Shown: positions 7,370 to 18,295 of the stretch, in pieces
How the letters are laid out: each line of letters starts with the position of its first letter
Position numbering within the stretch: the first letter of the stretch is position 1
Assembly: GCA_024707365.1 (NCBI GenBank)
Contig: JANPZV010000004.1
Span: 62,001-126,000 of the forward strand
Origin: Terricaulis sp.
Lineage (GTDB): Bacteria > Pseudomonadota > Alphaproteobacteria > Caulobacterales > Aquidulcibacteraceae
DNA length: 64,000 bases
Reading direction: 5' to 3'
The notes under the pieces: generated by a model
Told to the model about the DNA's origin: nothing
The model's input: the letters and a program-made list of their open reading frames with translations, nothing else
The model's database searches: none
Program-made: the position numbers and the translations under genes

Positions 7370-10153
7370 ATGAGCACGAAAGCCAAAAACGATCCCGCCG
7401 CGCTGCGCGCGCACTGCCTTGCGCTGCTTTCCGCGCATGCGGACGCAGCCCAGCGCGATCCGATGGCCGCGGCGCGCGCGCGCTGGCGATCGACCTTTTG
7501 GAGCAGCGCGAGGCGGGCAAGCTCGGCGCTGCGGATTTGCAGGCGCTGGTGAAGCACGTCGCTGATGAGGCTTTGCGCGCGCGGGCGCGCCGCCTGGCGG
7601 AAAGCAAGCCGGGCGGCGATTGGGCGGGCGTGGTCGCCGATGTGCTGGCGCCGTTAAAGGGCAGGCCGCTGAAAGAGATCAAAGCCGCGCTTGAGCGCGC
7701 CCGCGCGGGCGTTGTGTTCACCGCGCACCCCACCTTCGCGCTGTCGCGCGCCATGCGTGAGGCGCTGGCCGTGCTCGCGGGCGGGGGCGAGGCTGATCTT
7801 ACGCCGCTGGCGCATCTGCCGGATGCGCCAGTGACGCTGGCCTACGAGCATGCGGACGCCGCCGCCGCGATCGCGCGCGCGCAGGAGGCGCTCAGCGGCT
7901 TTAACGCGGCGGTGTTTGATTGGCTCGAAGCCAATGTCGAAGGCGCATGGTGGCGCATTGCGCCCGCGCCGGTGCGGCTCGCCACCTGGGTGGGCTACGA
8001 TCTTGATGGCCGCACCGATATTCATTGGGCGCAGACCATTCGCTTTCGCTTGATCGAAAAGGCGGCGCAGCTGGCGCGCTATGCGCAAGCTTTGGCGCCG
8101 CTGGGCAAAGAGGCCAAAGCCTTGGGCGAGAAGCTCGCGCGCGCGCCGGCAAGGAGGCTGAGGCGCAAGCGGCGCTGTTTGACGGCGATCTCGATGATCC
8201 GGCGCGCACGGTGCAAGCCGCAAATCGGCTGACGGGCGAGGGGCCGGATCGGCTGGTTTCGATCGGGCCGATCATTGCCGAGATCGATCACATCATCGAA
8301 AGCGCAAGTGGGTCCGCGCGCAAGGCGCTGTGCCTGGTGCGCACGCAAATGGCCGCGTTTGGGCTTGGCGCCGCCGCCATTCATCTGCGCGTGAATGCAA
8401 GCCAGGTGCGCTCGGCCGTGCAGGCCGATCTTGGCCTTGCCGCCGATGGCGAGTTCATGGATCGCCGCGCGATGGATGCGGCGGCCGAACGCAGCGCCCA
8501 TGCGGTGCGCGAAGCGGTGAATTTCGGCGCGATCTTTCAGGAAAAAATGACGGCGCGCCGCCAGCTCATGCTGGCCGCGCAGATCGTCAAGCATATCGAT
8601 GCGGATGCGCCGATCCGCTTCCTGATCGCGGAATTGGAGGCGCCCGCCACCATCATGGGCGCGATTTATCTGGCGCGGCTTTATGGCGTCGCCGATCGGC
8701 TGGATGTTTCGCCGCTGTTTGAAACCCCGGATGTGCTCGAGCGCGGCGGGCGGGTGATGGAGCGGCTGCTCGATGAGCCGGAATATCGCGCCTACATCCA
8801 AAAGCGCGGACGGCTTTGCGTGCAATACGGCTTCTCCGATAGCGGCCGCTTCATGGGCCAGATCGCCGCCGACATCGCGGTGGAGCGGCTGCATGTTTTG
8901 CTCTCGCGCGCCATGGCCGCGCGCGGGGTGAAAGGCGTTGAGGCGCTGGTGTTCAACACGCACGGCAGAATCCATGGGCCGCGGCGCCTATCCCGGCGCG
9001 ATGCAGGAACGGCTGGATTATCTGCTCTCCCCTTGGGCGCGCGCGCGTTTTGATCATGACGGCGTGCCCGTCCATGCCGAGGTGAGCTTTCAGGGCGGGG
9101 ATGGCTATTTGCATTTCCAGACGCCGGCATTGGCCGAGGCCACGCTGCGCGCGGTTGTGGCCTGGGCGTTTCAGCAGCCGCACGGCAAAGCCGATGACGC
9201 GTTCTACGCCGACATCAATTTCTCCTGGGACATCTACCGCGCGGTGAAAAACTGGCAGGAGGAATTGTTCGCCGATAAGCATTATCAGCGCGTGCTGGGC
9301 GCGTTCGGCCAATCTTTTGCCCAGCACGGGTTCGCGCAAAACCCGCCGCCAAAGCGGCGCATCCAAGGATGACGCCGCACGCTCTTTGCGCGCCATCCCG
9401 CACAACGCAATTTTGCAGCAATTGGCTTCGCCCGCGAATGTGTCAGGCGGGTTCGGGCAAGTGGCCGCGCGCGAGCCAGAGCGTTTCATTTCGCACGTAT
9501 CGGCCTCGCCGCGTTTCACGGCGCTGGTGCGCATGGCCAATGCGGCGCGGCGGCTCACCTCGATTTCGGTGCTGCGCACCTACGCCGATTTCTACAGCCC
9601 TTCGTTCTGGACCATCCGCGCCGCGCGCACCGATGATGATTCCGTCGCTGAGCGCGCCTTGCGCATCGCCGGCCGGCTGGAGGCGCGCGAGCTTGATGTG
9701 GCGATTGAGCGCCTCGCCAATTTGCTCTCGGCCGATCGGCGGCAATTCGATTCCGTGAGCCGCGGGCTTTTGCCGTTCGCCACCGGCGATTCAGGGTTTG
9801 AGCGCGATCTTTACATCCTGCACGCGGCGCGCCTCATCTGGATCGTGGAGGGCTTTACGCTCGCGGCTTCAATCCCCGCGTTTTCCGGCCGGCACGATAT
9901 GACGCGCGATGATCTCATCGATCTGGCGCTTGATCTGCGCTTTGCCGATCTGGCCGAGGCGCTGACGGAGATTTTCCCCGTCACCAGTGAAGCGCCCGCC
10001 GCTTTCGACGCGCTCACCGAAGCGGGCCCCGCTGACGCGCACGCCGGCTATCCGCACATCGCCCGCGAGATCGCCGCGCCGTTGCGCGCGCTTGATGCGG
10101 CGATCAAGGAGGTGACTGTCTCGGTCGCGCATTTTTACGGTGCGTTCGGGTGA
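7370..10153 (+). CDS. ppc: Phosphoenolpyruvate carboxylase (four frameshifts)
   Basis: Joining five frames gives about 927 residues, the usual PEPC length. Visible family signatures are TAHPT with the catalytic histidine, GYDLDGRTDIHW, GFSDSGRFMGQ and NTHG(E)SMGRGAYPG. The enzyme adds bicarbonate to PEP to make oxaloacetate, refilling the TCA cycle. The shifts lie near 7480 and 8150 (GC-repeat runs), 8970 (an extra A in GGCAGAATCC) and 9350 (AAAG). Every segment between them is in good family frame, so sequencing error is more likely than decay, though four in one gene is the highest density here. The ATG at 7370 gives MSTKAKNDPAAL. Confidence 0.8.
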
Positions 10154-10165
10154 GGCGCCGCTAAT

Positions 10166-10689
10166 TTAGCGATTGAAGATCGAGCCGTCGGACGCCCCGT
10201 AGCGCAGGATGGCCGGATAGCGCGCCGCATCCGCGCATTGCATGATGACCCGCTCGTTGAGCGTGAGCGTCACAACAAGACCCTCTGCATCGCCTGCGTT
10301 GTTTGTGTGAAAGCGCACGATGCCGCGCGCGGGCTCGACGATGGCGGCAAATTGCCCGCTCGCGGCCAGCGCGCGGCGGATCTCGGCGAAGGCCGCGCGC
10401 GCTTCGCGCTGATTGCGGAATTGGGAATCGGCGATCACCGCCGCGATGGGCCGCTCCGCCGTCGGTGCGAAGATCGTGGTGCGGCGGATGAAGGGCGGGA
10501 AATCGGCGGTGAAATCGTGGGTGTTTTGCTCATGCGGATAGCGGGGGCGGGGGCGGTTTCGCCGAACCCGCGCCCGAACGCGCCCGCGGGCGAACAATAC
10601 GCCGCCACCTCAGCCGGGGTCCAAGCCTCGGCGGCGCCGGCGGCGCTCCAGGCCAGCAGGGCCGTTAGGGCGCTAAGCCATGCCCGCAT
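10166..10689 (-). CDS. Secreted hypothetical protein (one frameshift)
   Basis: With one base restored in the C-runs near 10545, this encodes about 174 residues. It starts with a signal peptide (MRAWLSALTALLAW, cleavage near GAAEA), continues with AAYCSPAGAFGRGFGE and ends in a FRNQREARAAFAEIRRAL helix and an ILRYGASDGSIFNR tail. I recognise no family. A GGAGGGG ribosome site lies five bases before the ATG at 10689. It converges on ppc and is divergent from rnpB. Confidence 0.6.
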
Positions 10690-10813
10690 CGCATCCCCTC
10701 CTGGCTGCAAGCCTAACAGCCCCGGCCGCTCTACGGTAGCGCTCAGCGCGCCGGAGGGGTGTTTCGCGCGCAAGCGCCTGTTTTATTGGCGAGAGCTTCG
10801 CTATATTGGCCCC

Positions 10814-11201
10814 GCCAGTCGGCCGGGCGGCCGCGGGCGCAAGCTGGAAACGGCGCGTTCGAGGAAAGTCCGGGCTCCATGCGGAAACGGCGGCGGGTAA
10901 CGCCCGCCGAGAGTAATCTCAGGGATAGCGCCACAGAGAATAGTCTGCCCTCCTTCGCCAAGGCTTCGGAGGGTGAGGGTGAAACGGTGGGGTAAGAGCC
11001 CACCGCGCCGACCGTAAGGAAGGCGGCACGGCAAGCCCCGCCGGGAGCAAGACCGAATAGGGATGCTTGGGGCCTTGAGCTCCAGCCCGCCGCAGGGGCG
11101 CATCCGGGTAGGTCGCGAGAACCGCTCAGCAATGGGCGGTCCAGAGGAATGGTCGCCCATCCTGAAAAGGTGGACAAAACCCGGCTTACAGGCCGACTGG
11201 C
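10814..11201 (+). ncRNA. rnpB: RNase P RNA, bacterial class A
   Basis: The RNA component of RNase P, which trims the 5' ends of tRNA precursors. The ends pair perfectly as helix P1 (GCCAGTCGGCC at 10814, GGCCGACTGGC at 11191). The conserved core is present: GAGGAAAGTCC at 10861 (CR-I), CACAGAGAATAG and GTGAAACGG in the middle, and ACAAAACCCGGCTTA near the end (CR-V). The 388-base length is normal. It lies 34 bases before rsmH, at the place where mraZ might be expected. Confidence 0.95.
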
Positions 11202-11235
11202 ATTTTACTTCACGGACTCGCATTAGGGTGGGCCC

Positions 11236-12213
11236 ATGAGCGGTCACGCCCCCGTCCTCCTCAACGAAGCCATGGACGCGCTCGCGCTACGCGATGGCGG
11301 TATCTATGTGGACGCCACTTTCGGCGGGGGCGGCTATAGCCGGCAAATGCTGGCCCGCGCCGATTGCCGCGTGATCGCGTTCGACCGCGACCCGGACGCG
11401 ATCGCGCGGGGCCAAGCTTTAGTTGAGTCAGCGCATGGTAAATTCACGCTTCATCAAGGCCGCTTTGGCGATCTAGCAGCCGAGGAATTGCTCGATGGGG
11501 TCGTGTTCGATCTCGGGGTTTCTTCTTTCCAGCTGGATGAGGCCGCGCGCGGCTTCTCCTTCCAGGCCGATGCGGATTTGGACATGCGCATGGAGCGTGA
11601 AGGCAAAAGCGCCGCTGACGCGGTGAACGGGCTCTCCGAGGGCGCGTTGGCTGATCTCATCTACAATCTTGGCGAAGATGATGAGAGCCGCCGCATCGCC
11701 CGCGCCATCGTGCGCGAACGCGTGGTCAGCCCCATCACCCGCACGCTGCGCTTGGCCGATACGGTCGAGAAAGCGGTGGGCGGGCGCAAAGGCGCGCGCA
11801 CGCATCCGGCCACGAAAACTTTCCAAGCCCTGCGCATGCTGGTGAACGATGAGTTGGGCGAACTGGCGCGCGGGCTCTCTGCGGCGGAGCGGGCGCTTAA
11901 GCCCGGCGGGCGGCTGGTGGCTGTTTCGTTCCATTCGCTGGAAGACCGCATGGTCAAACAATTCATCGCCCAGCGCGCCGATGCGCAGGGGCGCGGCTCG
12001 CGCTTCATGCCGGATCTTCCGCCAGAGCGCGCGCCGAGCTTTGTGCTGGAGCGCCGCCGCGTCACCACGGCGGGGGAGGCCGAGCTTGCCGCCAATCCGC
12101 GCGCGCGCTCGGCCAGCTTGCGCTGGGCGGCGCGCACCGAGGCGCCGGCCTGGGATGATCTCGATCCGCCCATGCTTGCGCCGAAAGCGGAGGCCGAATG
12201 GGCAAGGCTCTAA
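11236..12213 (+). CDS. rsmH: 16S rRNA m4C1402 methyltransferase RsmH (MraW)
   Basis: The 325-residue protein starts HAPVLLNEAMDAL and has the SAM-binding loop VDATFGGGGYSR (residues 26-37) followed by AFDRDPDAI. VSFHSLEDR near residue 235 is a further family signature. It N4-methylates C1402 in the 16S rRNA decoding centre. It is the first protein gene of the dcw cluster here and overlaps ftsL by 16 bases, indicating an operon. The frame is intact. Confidence 0.95.
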   Translation: MSGHAPVLLNEAMDALALRDGGIYVDATFGGGGYSRQMLARADCRVIAFDRDPDAIARGQALVESAHGKFTLHQGRFGDLAAEELLDGVVFDLGVSSFQLDEAARGFSFQADADLDMRMEREGKSAADAVNGLSEGALADLIYNLGEDDESRRIARAIVRERVVSPITRTLRLADTVEKAVGGRKGARTHPATKTFQALRMLVNDELGELARGLSAAERALKPGGRLVAVSFHSLEDRMVKQFIAQRADAQGRGSRFMPDLPPERAPSFVLERRRVTTAGEAELAANPRARSASLRWAARTEAPAWDDLDPPMLAPKAEAEWARL

Positions 12214-12509
12214 TCCGCGCCGCGCAGATCGGCGCTGGTCTGCTGATCGCGCTGCTGATCATCGGCCTTTACAAAGCCAAAACCGACGCGGCGAAAACCG
12301 AGGCGCATGTGCGCGCGCTCGAGGTGCAGATTTCCGAAACCGAAGCGCGCCTGCGGGCGCTGCGCGCCGAGATCGCGGGGCAGGAAACGCCAGAGCGCAT
12401 CGAAGCGTTGGCGCGTCGCCATCTTGGCCCCCACGCGCTCGAAGAAACGCCGGCCTTGCCTGAAGCGGCGATCGACGCGCGCTTGCCAGCGCCGAAAGCG
12501 CGCGAGTGA
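12198..12509 (+). CDS. ftsL: Cell division protein FtsL
   Basis: The 103-residue bitopic protein has one membrane helix (about residues 9-24), then a heptad-rich region (KTDAAKTEAHVRALEVQIS, about 28-65) and a short variable tail. This is the FtsL/DivIC layout. FtsL binds FtsB and FtsQ in the septal complex and helps activate FtsWI. The sequence is poorly conserved, so identity rests on size, topology and position between rsmH and ftsI. It overlaps both neighbours, the ftsI start being GTGA at its stop. Confidence 0.85.
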   Translation: MGKALIRAAQIGAGLLIALLIIGLYKAKTDAAKTEAHVRALEVQISETEARLRALRAEIAGQETPERIEALARRHLGPHALEETPALPEAAIDARLPAPKARE

Positions 12510-14137
12510 GGCCGTTCGAGACGCAACGCGCGCCGCTTGCGTTCGCGCCGAACGAAGCCGCGCCTGCGCGCAACCGCGTGCGCCTTTTGGCGCTCGCTTT
12601 ATTTGCGATGCTGCTTTTGCTGGCCGGGCGGGCGGTGCAACTCGCGTTCGCCGGCGATCCGCTGGCGGAGCCGCGCCGCGCCGCAAGCGCGCCCGCCCCG
12701 GTTGCGCGCGCCGATCTGATCGATCGCAACGGCGTGTTGCTCGCCACCACGGTGCGCGCCTATGCGCTGACGGCGGATCCCGCGCGCGTCCGTGATCCGC
12801 AGGCCACGGCCGCCGCTTTGATCCGCATTTTCCCCGAACTGCAAGCGCGCACGCTGATCGAGCGGATGCGCGACACAAGCCGCCGCAGCATCTATCTGCG
12901 CCGCAGCCTCACCCCGGAAGATCGCGAGGCGGTGCTTAGTCTCGGCCTTTCCGGCATCGGCTTTCAGCCGGAAGATCGGCGCACCTATCCGCACGCAACG
13001 CTGGCGGCGCACGCCATCGGCTACACCAACGTCGATCTCACCCCGTTTGGCGGGGTGGAGAACGGGCTCGACACCATGATCCGCGAAGCGGGCGCGGCGG
13101 GGCGGCCCGTGCGGCTCTCGCTCGATGTGCGCGTGCAATTTGCGCTGGAAGAAGAATTGGCGGCGGCCGCACGCGCGGCTGGGGCGCCGGCGGCGGCGGC
13201 CATCATTCTCGATGGGCGCACCGGGGAGGTGTACGCGATGGCCACTTGGCCTTCGTTTGACCCCAACCGCTTTAACGCGTTCAGCCAAGCCCAGCGCAAT
13301 GATCTCGTCGCCGGCGCGGTGCGCGAATTGGGCTCCATCATCAAGCCGTTCACCGTGGCGATGGCGCTCGAAACCGGCGCGTCCAACGCGCGCGAGGTGT
13401 TTGATGTTTCCGAGCCGCTGATCGTGGAAGGCACGCGCATCGTCGATCATGAGCAAATCCTCGGGCCAGTGACGTTGCGAGAAATCCTTGCACGCTCTTC
13501 CAACATTGGCGTCTCGCGGCTTGCGCTGCGCATCGGCGCTGAAAACCAGCGCGCCTATCTGGATCGGCTGGGGCTTATTCAGCCGGCGAGTTTGCAGGTC
13601 GCGTTCAACGAGCAGCCGATCGCGCCGGAACGCAGAGGCCGGCGTGAAATCGCAGGGCTTGGCTTCGGCTATGGCTTGGCCGCTTCGCCTGCCGCGTTGG
13701 CGGGCGCTTACACCGTGTTCGTCAATGACGGCGCGCGCGTGAGCCCTACAATTTTGGCGCGTGACAGCGATAGCGAGGCGCCGATCGCAACCACGCCGGT
13801 GTTCTCCCCAGAAACCGCGCGCACGGTGCTGAGCTATCTGCGCAGCGCCGTCACCAACGGGACGGGCCGCGCGGCGGAGGCGCCGGGCCTGGGCGTCGCC
13901 GGAAAAACCGGCACGGCCGAGATCTGGGATCGCACCCAAGGATATGATCCTAGCCGCAATTTTTCCTCGTTTGCGGGCGTATTTCCGGCGCATCAGCCGC
14001 GCTATGTGATCGTGCTGGCGCTGGACGGCGTGGGCCAGGGCGGCGCCGGCGGGCAGGTGGCCGCGCCTGCCGTGTCGCGGACGCTGCGGCGTGTGGCGCC
14101 GATGCTTGGTTTGCGTGTGGACCGGCCGGCGCGCTAG
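12506..14137 (+). CDS. ftsI: Septal peptidoglycan transpeptidase FtsI (PBP3)
   Basis: The 543-residue class B penicillin-binding protein has one N-terminal membrane helix (about residues 30-48), a dimerisation domain and a transpeptidase domain. The motifs are all present: SIIK with nucleophile Ser277, SSN at 331-333 and KTGT at 467-470. It cross-links septal peptidoglycan in the periplasm together with FtsW. GTG start overlapping the ftsL stop. The frame is intact throughout. Confidence 0.95.
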   Translation: MRPFETQRAPLAFAPNEAAPARNRVRLLALALFAMLLLLAGRAVQLAFAGDPLAEPRRAASAPAPVARADLIDRNGVLLATTVRAYALTADPARVRDPQATAAALIRIFPELQARTLIERMRDTSRRSIYLRRSLTPEDREAVLSLGLSGIGFQPEDRRTYPHATLAAHAIGYTNVDLTPFGGVENGLDTMIREAGAAGRPVRLSLDVRVQFALEEELAAAARAAGAPAAAAIILDGRTGEVYAMATWPSFDPNRFNAFSQAQRNDLVAGAVRELGSIIKPFTVAMALETGASNAREVFDVSEPLIVEGTRIVDHEQILGPVTLREILARSSNIGVSRLALRIGAENQRAYLDRLGLIQPASLQVAFNEQPIAPERRGRREIAGLGFGYGLAASPAALAGAYTVFVNDGARVSPTILARDSDSEAPIATTPVFSPETARTVLSYLRSAVTNGTGRAAEAPGLGVAGKTGTAEIWDRTQGYDPSRNFSSFAGVFPAHQPRYVIVLALDGVGQGGAGGQVAAPAVSRTLRRVAPMLGLRVDRPAR

Positions 14138-14146
14138 GGAGACGAC

Positions 14147-15588
14147 ATGACACTTGGCGAGCTTTTCGACGGCGGCGTGCCTGAGAGCGCCGCTGCGATT
14201 CCTGATTGCGGGCCTCACCGCCGATTCCCGCGCGGTGAAGCCGGGCTATCTGTTCGCGGCGCTCGCCGGCGCCGCCGCGCATGGGCGCGATTATGTCGGC
14301 CAAGCGATCGAACGCGGCGCGGTGGCGGTGTTGAGCGCCGGTGATCTTCATGCAGAGCCGGGCGCGGCGCATGTGATTGCCGAAAACCCGCGCCGCGCGT
14401 TCGCGCTGGCCGCATCGCGCTTTTATCCGGCGCGGCCTGCAACCATCGTGGGCGTGACGGGCACCAACGGCAAAAGCTCCACCGTCGATTTCCTGCGCCA
14501 GATCTGGGCGCATGCGGGTGAACGCGCGGCCAGCCTTGGCACGCTGGGCGCGATTGGCCCCGAGGGCGTGATCGACCTTGGCCACACCACGCCCGATCCC
14601 GCCGCCATCCACGCCACGCTTTCCAAGCTCGCCGAGCAAGGCGTCACGCACGCGGCGATGGAGGTTTCAAGCCACGGGCTTGAGCAGCACCGCGCCGATG
14701 GCGTCAGCTTCGCCGCCGGCGCCTTCACCAATCTCAGCCAGGATCACCTCGATTATCACCAGGACATGGGCGCCTATCGCGCCGCCAAGCTGAAGCTTTG
14801 GCCGCTGGTGAAAGATGGCGCGCCCGCGATCATCAATGCGGACGCCGCCGAGGGCGCGGCGTTTGAAAGCGCGGCGCAAAAGCGCGGGCTTGAGCTTGTG
14901 CTGTGCGGCTGGCGCGCACCGCGCAGCGGCGCGCTGAAGATCGTGGAAATCCAGCCGCGCCCGGCCTCGCAAATGCTGACGCTGTTATGGGCCGGCAAGG
15001 AAAGTGATGTCGAATTGCCGCTGATCGGCGAGTTCCAAGCGCTCAACGCCGTGTGCGCGGCGGCGCTTGCGTTGGCGCTGGGCGCGGGGCCGGAAAGCGT
15101 GTTCGCGGCGATGGCCGCGCTTAAGCCGGTGAAGGGCCGCATGGAGCATGTGGGCGAAGCCAAAAGCGGCGGGCATGTTTTTGTCGATTACGCGCACACC
15201 CCTGATGGGCTCGACGTGCTGTTGCGCGCCGCGCGCCCGCACGCGCCGGGGCGCATTATCGCCGTGTTCGGCTGCGGCGGGGATCGTGATGCGGATAAGC
15301 GCCCGAAGATGGGCGCCATCGCCGCACGCCAGGCTGATCTGGTGATCGTCACCGACGATAACCCGCGCGGCGAAGACGCCGCCGCGATCCGCGCGCAGAT
15401 TTTGGCCGGCGCGCCGGATGCGCGCGAGATCGGCGATCGCCGAAGCGATCCGCCATGCGGTGGCGCAGCTTTTGCCCGGCGATGCGCTGATGATCGCCGG
15501 CAAGGGCCACGAAACCGGGCAGATCATCAAAGGCGTGGCGCATCCGTTTTCCGATCAGGACGTCGCCCGCGCGGCGCTGGAGGCTTAA
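14147..15588 (+). CDS. murE: UDP-MurNAc-tripeptide synthetase MurE (two frameshifts)
   Basis: The corrected product has about 480 residues: an N-terminal UDP-binding part ([15 protein letters not shown]), the ATP loop VTGTNGKSS and the C-terminal DDNPRGED motif. DNPR marks meso-diaminopimelate selectivity, as expected in a Gram-negative. MurE adds that residue to UDP-MurNAc-Ala-Glu in the cytoplasm. Frameshifts near 14190 (one extra base) and 15432 (a GC pair lost from GATCGCGCC) are compensated by unambiguous family sequence on both sides. GGGAGA precedes the ATG at 14147; the stop is two bases before murF. Confidence 0.92.
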
Positions 15589-15590
15589 GC

Positions 15591-16988
15591 ATGAGCGAGT
15601 TGTGGAACGCCGCCGAAGCCGCGCGCGCCGCGGGCGGTTCGCTCATCAATGGCGAACGCTGGAGCGCCACAGGCATTTCCATCGACACCCGCACGCTCGA
15701 GCCGGGCGATCTGTTCATCGCGCTTACGGATGTGCGCGATGGGCATGATTTCTTGCCGCAAGCGTTTGTCTCCGGCGCGGCGGCGGCGCTGATCTCTGAT
15801 CCGGGCAAAGCCGAAGGGCTGGGGCCGTGCATTGTTGTCAGCGATGTGCTGGAGGGTTTGCGCAAGCTGGGCGGCGCCGCGATCGCGCGCAGCGCGGCCA
15901 AGCGCATTGCTGTTACCGGCTCTGTCGGCAAAACCTCCACCAAGGAGGCGCTGGCGATTTGCCTTGCCGGATCGGGCCACGCATCGCTCGATCAAAAGCT
16001 ACAACAATCATTGGGGCGTGCCGCTCACCATGGCGCGCATGCCGGCGGAGAGCGCGTTCGCGGTGTTTGAAGTGGGCATGAACCATCGCGGCGAGATTTT
16101 GCCGCTGGCGCAGCTCGTGCGCCCGCACGCCGCTTTGGTGACGACGATCGCGCCCGCGCATGTGGAAAATCTCGGCTCGCTCGAAGCGGTGGCCGATGAG
16201 AAGGGCGATGTCTATGCCGGGCTTGAGCCGGGCGGCGCGGCGCTTGTGCCCAACGAAGCGCCGCACGCCGCGCGCCTGATCGATGCGGCCGAGCGCGCGG
16301 GCGCCAACATCATTCGCTTTGGCCGCGATACGGGTTGCGAGGCGCGCCTCATCAGCTTCGCCATGGATGAAACCGGCTCCACCGCCGAAGCGGAAATCCT
16401 TGGCCGCAATTTGCGCTACCGCATTGGCGTTGAAGGCGCGCACTGGGCGCTCAATGGCCTTGCCGCGCTCGCCGCCGCCGATATGCTCGGCGCGGACGTG
16501 GAAGCGGCCGCGCATGCGCTGGAGCATCTGCGCGCGTTCGATGGCCGCGGAACCGCGCAAGCGGTGCCTGCGTCCTTCGGGTCGTTTCTGCTTGTGGATG
16601 ACGCCTACAACGCCAACCCCGCCTCGATGGCGGCGGCGTTTTCCACATTGGCGGCGCGCAAGCCCGGCCCCGGCGGGCGCCGCATCGCCGCGCTTGGGGA
16701 TATGTTGGAACTCGGGCCTGATGAGCGCGCGCGTATCACGCCGGATTGGCCCGCCCGCTGGAAGAAGCGGGCGTTGATCTTGTGTTCGCCGCCGGCCCGC
16801 GCATGGCGGCGCTGATGGAGGCGCTTCCGCCGGAGCGGCGCGGGGGCTATGCCGAAAATGCGGATGCGTTGATTCCCATCATCGCCAGCGCCGTGCAGGC
16901 AGGCGACGTCGTGCTGGTGAAGGGATCGAATTCTTCGCGCATGAGCCGCGTGGTGAGCGCGCTTGCGGCGCTTAAAGGGGAGACTTGA
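15591..16988 (+). CDS. murF: UDP-MurNAc-pentapeptide synthetase MurF (two frameshifts)
   Basis: MurF adds D-Ala-D-Ala to UDP-MurNAc-tripeptide, completing the cytoplasmic precursor. The reading frame shows [16 protein letters not shown], the P-loop [38 protein letters not shown] and [11 protein letters not shown], all MurF signatures. One frameshift lies near 15990, just before SYNNHWG. The other lies near 16738, where a C is missing before the segment ending in [17 protein letters not shown]. About 465 residues after correction. The TGA overlaps the mraY ATG (TGATG). Confidence 0.92.
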
Positions 16989-18133
16989 TGCTCGAATTGC
17001 TGGGCAAGTACGTGGAGGTTTCCACGTTCTTCAATCTCTTCAACTACATCACCTTCCGCACCGGCGGGGCGATGTTTACCGCGATGATCATGGCGTTCGC
17101 GCTTGGCGCCCCGTTCATCGCCTGGCTGCGCAAAAAGCAAGGCAAAGGCCAGCCGATCCGCACCGACGGCCCCGAAGGCCATTTGCTGACGAAAAAAGGC
17201 ACGCCCACGATGGGCGGCCTCATCATCCTCATTCCGCTGGCGATCTCGACGCTGCTGTGGGCGGATCTGGATAATCCTTACGTCTGGGCCGTGCTGCTGG
17301 TGACAGTGGGCTTTGGCGCGATCGGCTTTATCGATGATTTCGCTAAGGTGACGAAGCAGCATCATGGCGGGCTTTCCGCCAAAGTGCGCCTCGTTACGGA
17401 ATTTTCCTTCGCGCTGGTGGCGGCGCTGATCATGCTGGCGGCGGAATGGATCGCCGTGAGCCAAGGCCAGGCGCATACCATCAGCGGCTTCTGGAACGCG
17501 CTGTGGGCAGGCGAGGCGCTGACGGCGGTGGCGGTGCCGTTTTTCTCCGGCTGGGGCATCCAGTTGCTGGGCTTTTATGTGCTGTTCGCGATGATCGTCG
17601 TCGTCGGCTTCGGCAATGCGGTGAACCTCACCGACGGGCTCGATGGCCTCGCCATCGTGCCGGTGATGATCGCGGCGGGCACGTTCGGGGTGATCTGCTA
17701 TCTCGTCGGCCGCATCGATTATTCGGCCTATCTTGGCATTCCGCACGTGGCGGGCGTGGGCGAGCTTTCCACCATTCTTGGCGCGCTTTTGGGCGCTTCG
17801 CTCGGTTTCCTTTGGTATAACGCCCCGCCCGCGCGGGTGTTCATGGGCGATACAGGCTCGCTGGCGCTGGGCGGCCTTTTGGGCGCGGTGGCGGTGGCGA
17901 CCAAGCACGAGATCGTGCTTGCCATCGTGGGCGGCCTTTTCGTGCTCGAAACGCTTTCGGTGATGCTGCAGGTGGCGGTGTTCAAGCGCACCGGCAAGCG
18001 CATCTTCCTGATGGCGCCGATCCACCACCATTTTGAGAAGCTTGGCTGGCAAGAGCCCACGATCGTGATCCGCTTCTGGATCATCGCGGTGATCTTCGCG
18101 CTGGCGGGCTTGGCGACATTGAAGTTGCGTTAA
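16988..18133 (+). CDS. mraY: Phospho-MurNAc-pentapeptide translocase MraY
   Basis: The 381-residue polytopic membrane enzyme transfers phospho-MurNAc-pentapeptide to undecaprenyl phosphate, making lipid I. It carries the family motifs [19 protein letters not shown] and [12 protein letters not shown], and the histidine cluster PIHHHFE near the end. About ten hydrophobic segments are visible. The ATG at 16988 overlaps the murF stop. The frame is intact, and the 162-base gap to murD holds an unusual repeat (18189-18279). Confidence 0.95.
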   Translation: MLELLGKYVEVSTFFNLFNYITFRTGGAMFTAMIMAFALGAPFIAWLRKKQGKGQPIRTDGPEGHLLTKKGTPTMGGLIILIPLAISTLLWADLDNPYVWAVLLVTVGFGAIGFIDDFAKVTKQHHGGLSAKVRLVTEFSFALVAALIMLAAEWIAVSQGQAHTISGFWNALWAGEALTAVAVPFFSGWGIQLLGFYVLFAMIVVVGFGNAVNLTDGLDGLAIVPVMIAAGTFGVICYLVGRIDYSAYLGIPHVAGVGELSTILGALLGASLGFLWYNAPPARVFMGDTGSLALGGLLGAVAVATKHEIVLAIVGGLFVLETLSVMLQVAVFKRTGKRIFLMAPIHHHFEKLGWQEPTIVIRFWIIAVIFALAGLATLKLR

Positions 18134-18188
18134 TTGCGCGAAGCAGCGCACGAAGTTCGCTCTTTGGAGGGCGGCTGTGATTCTGAAA

Positions 18189-18279
18189 TTGGGCAATGGG
18201 CAATGGGCAATAGGCAATAGGGGCCAAAGCGCGGCGGCGAAACGAGCGCCCCATTGCCCATTGCCGATTGCCGATTGCC
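18189..18279. repeat. Inverted repeat with arms built of 7-base tandem units
   Basis: The left arm (18189-18220) is a run of TGGGCAA and TAGGCAA units; the right arm (18251-18279) is a run of ATTGCCC and ATTGCCG units. The two are reverse complements apart from a few changes and are separated by about 30 bases. A transcript would fold into a long hairpin between mraY and murD. The right arm ends 16 bases before the murD ATG. Confidence 0.75.
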
Positions 18280-18295
18280 TCATCATGGCGAAGCC

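Noticed and set aside
7370-10153. PEP carboxylase as a decaying pseudogene
   Set aside because: All segments keep family signatures and there is no in-frame stop apart from those caused by shifts; the same error type occurs in essential genes.
12599-14218. Long open frame on the minus strand opposite ftsI
   Set aside because: It is a shadow of the intact ftsI gene in GC-rich sequence; it has no family motif and no ribosome site.
18189-18279. CRISPR-like array
   Set aside because: The units are seven bases, contiguous and arranged as inverted arms; there are no spacers and no cas genes.
16847-18286. Long minus-strand open frame opposite mraY
   Set aside because: Composition is His/Arg/Gln-rich as expected of an antisense shadow; mraY is a certain gene on the other strand.
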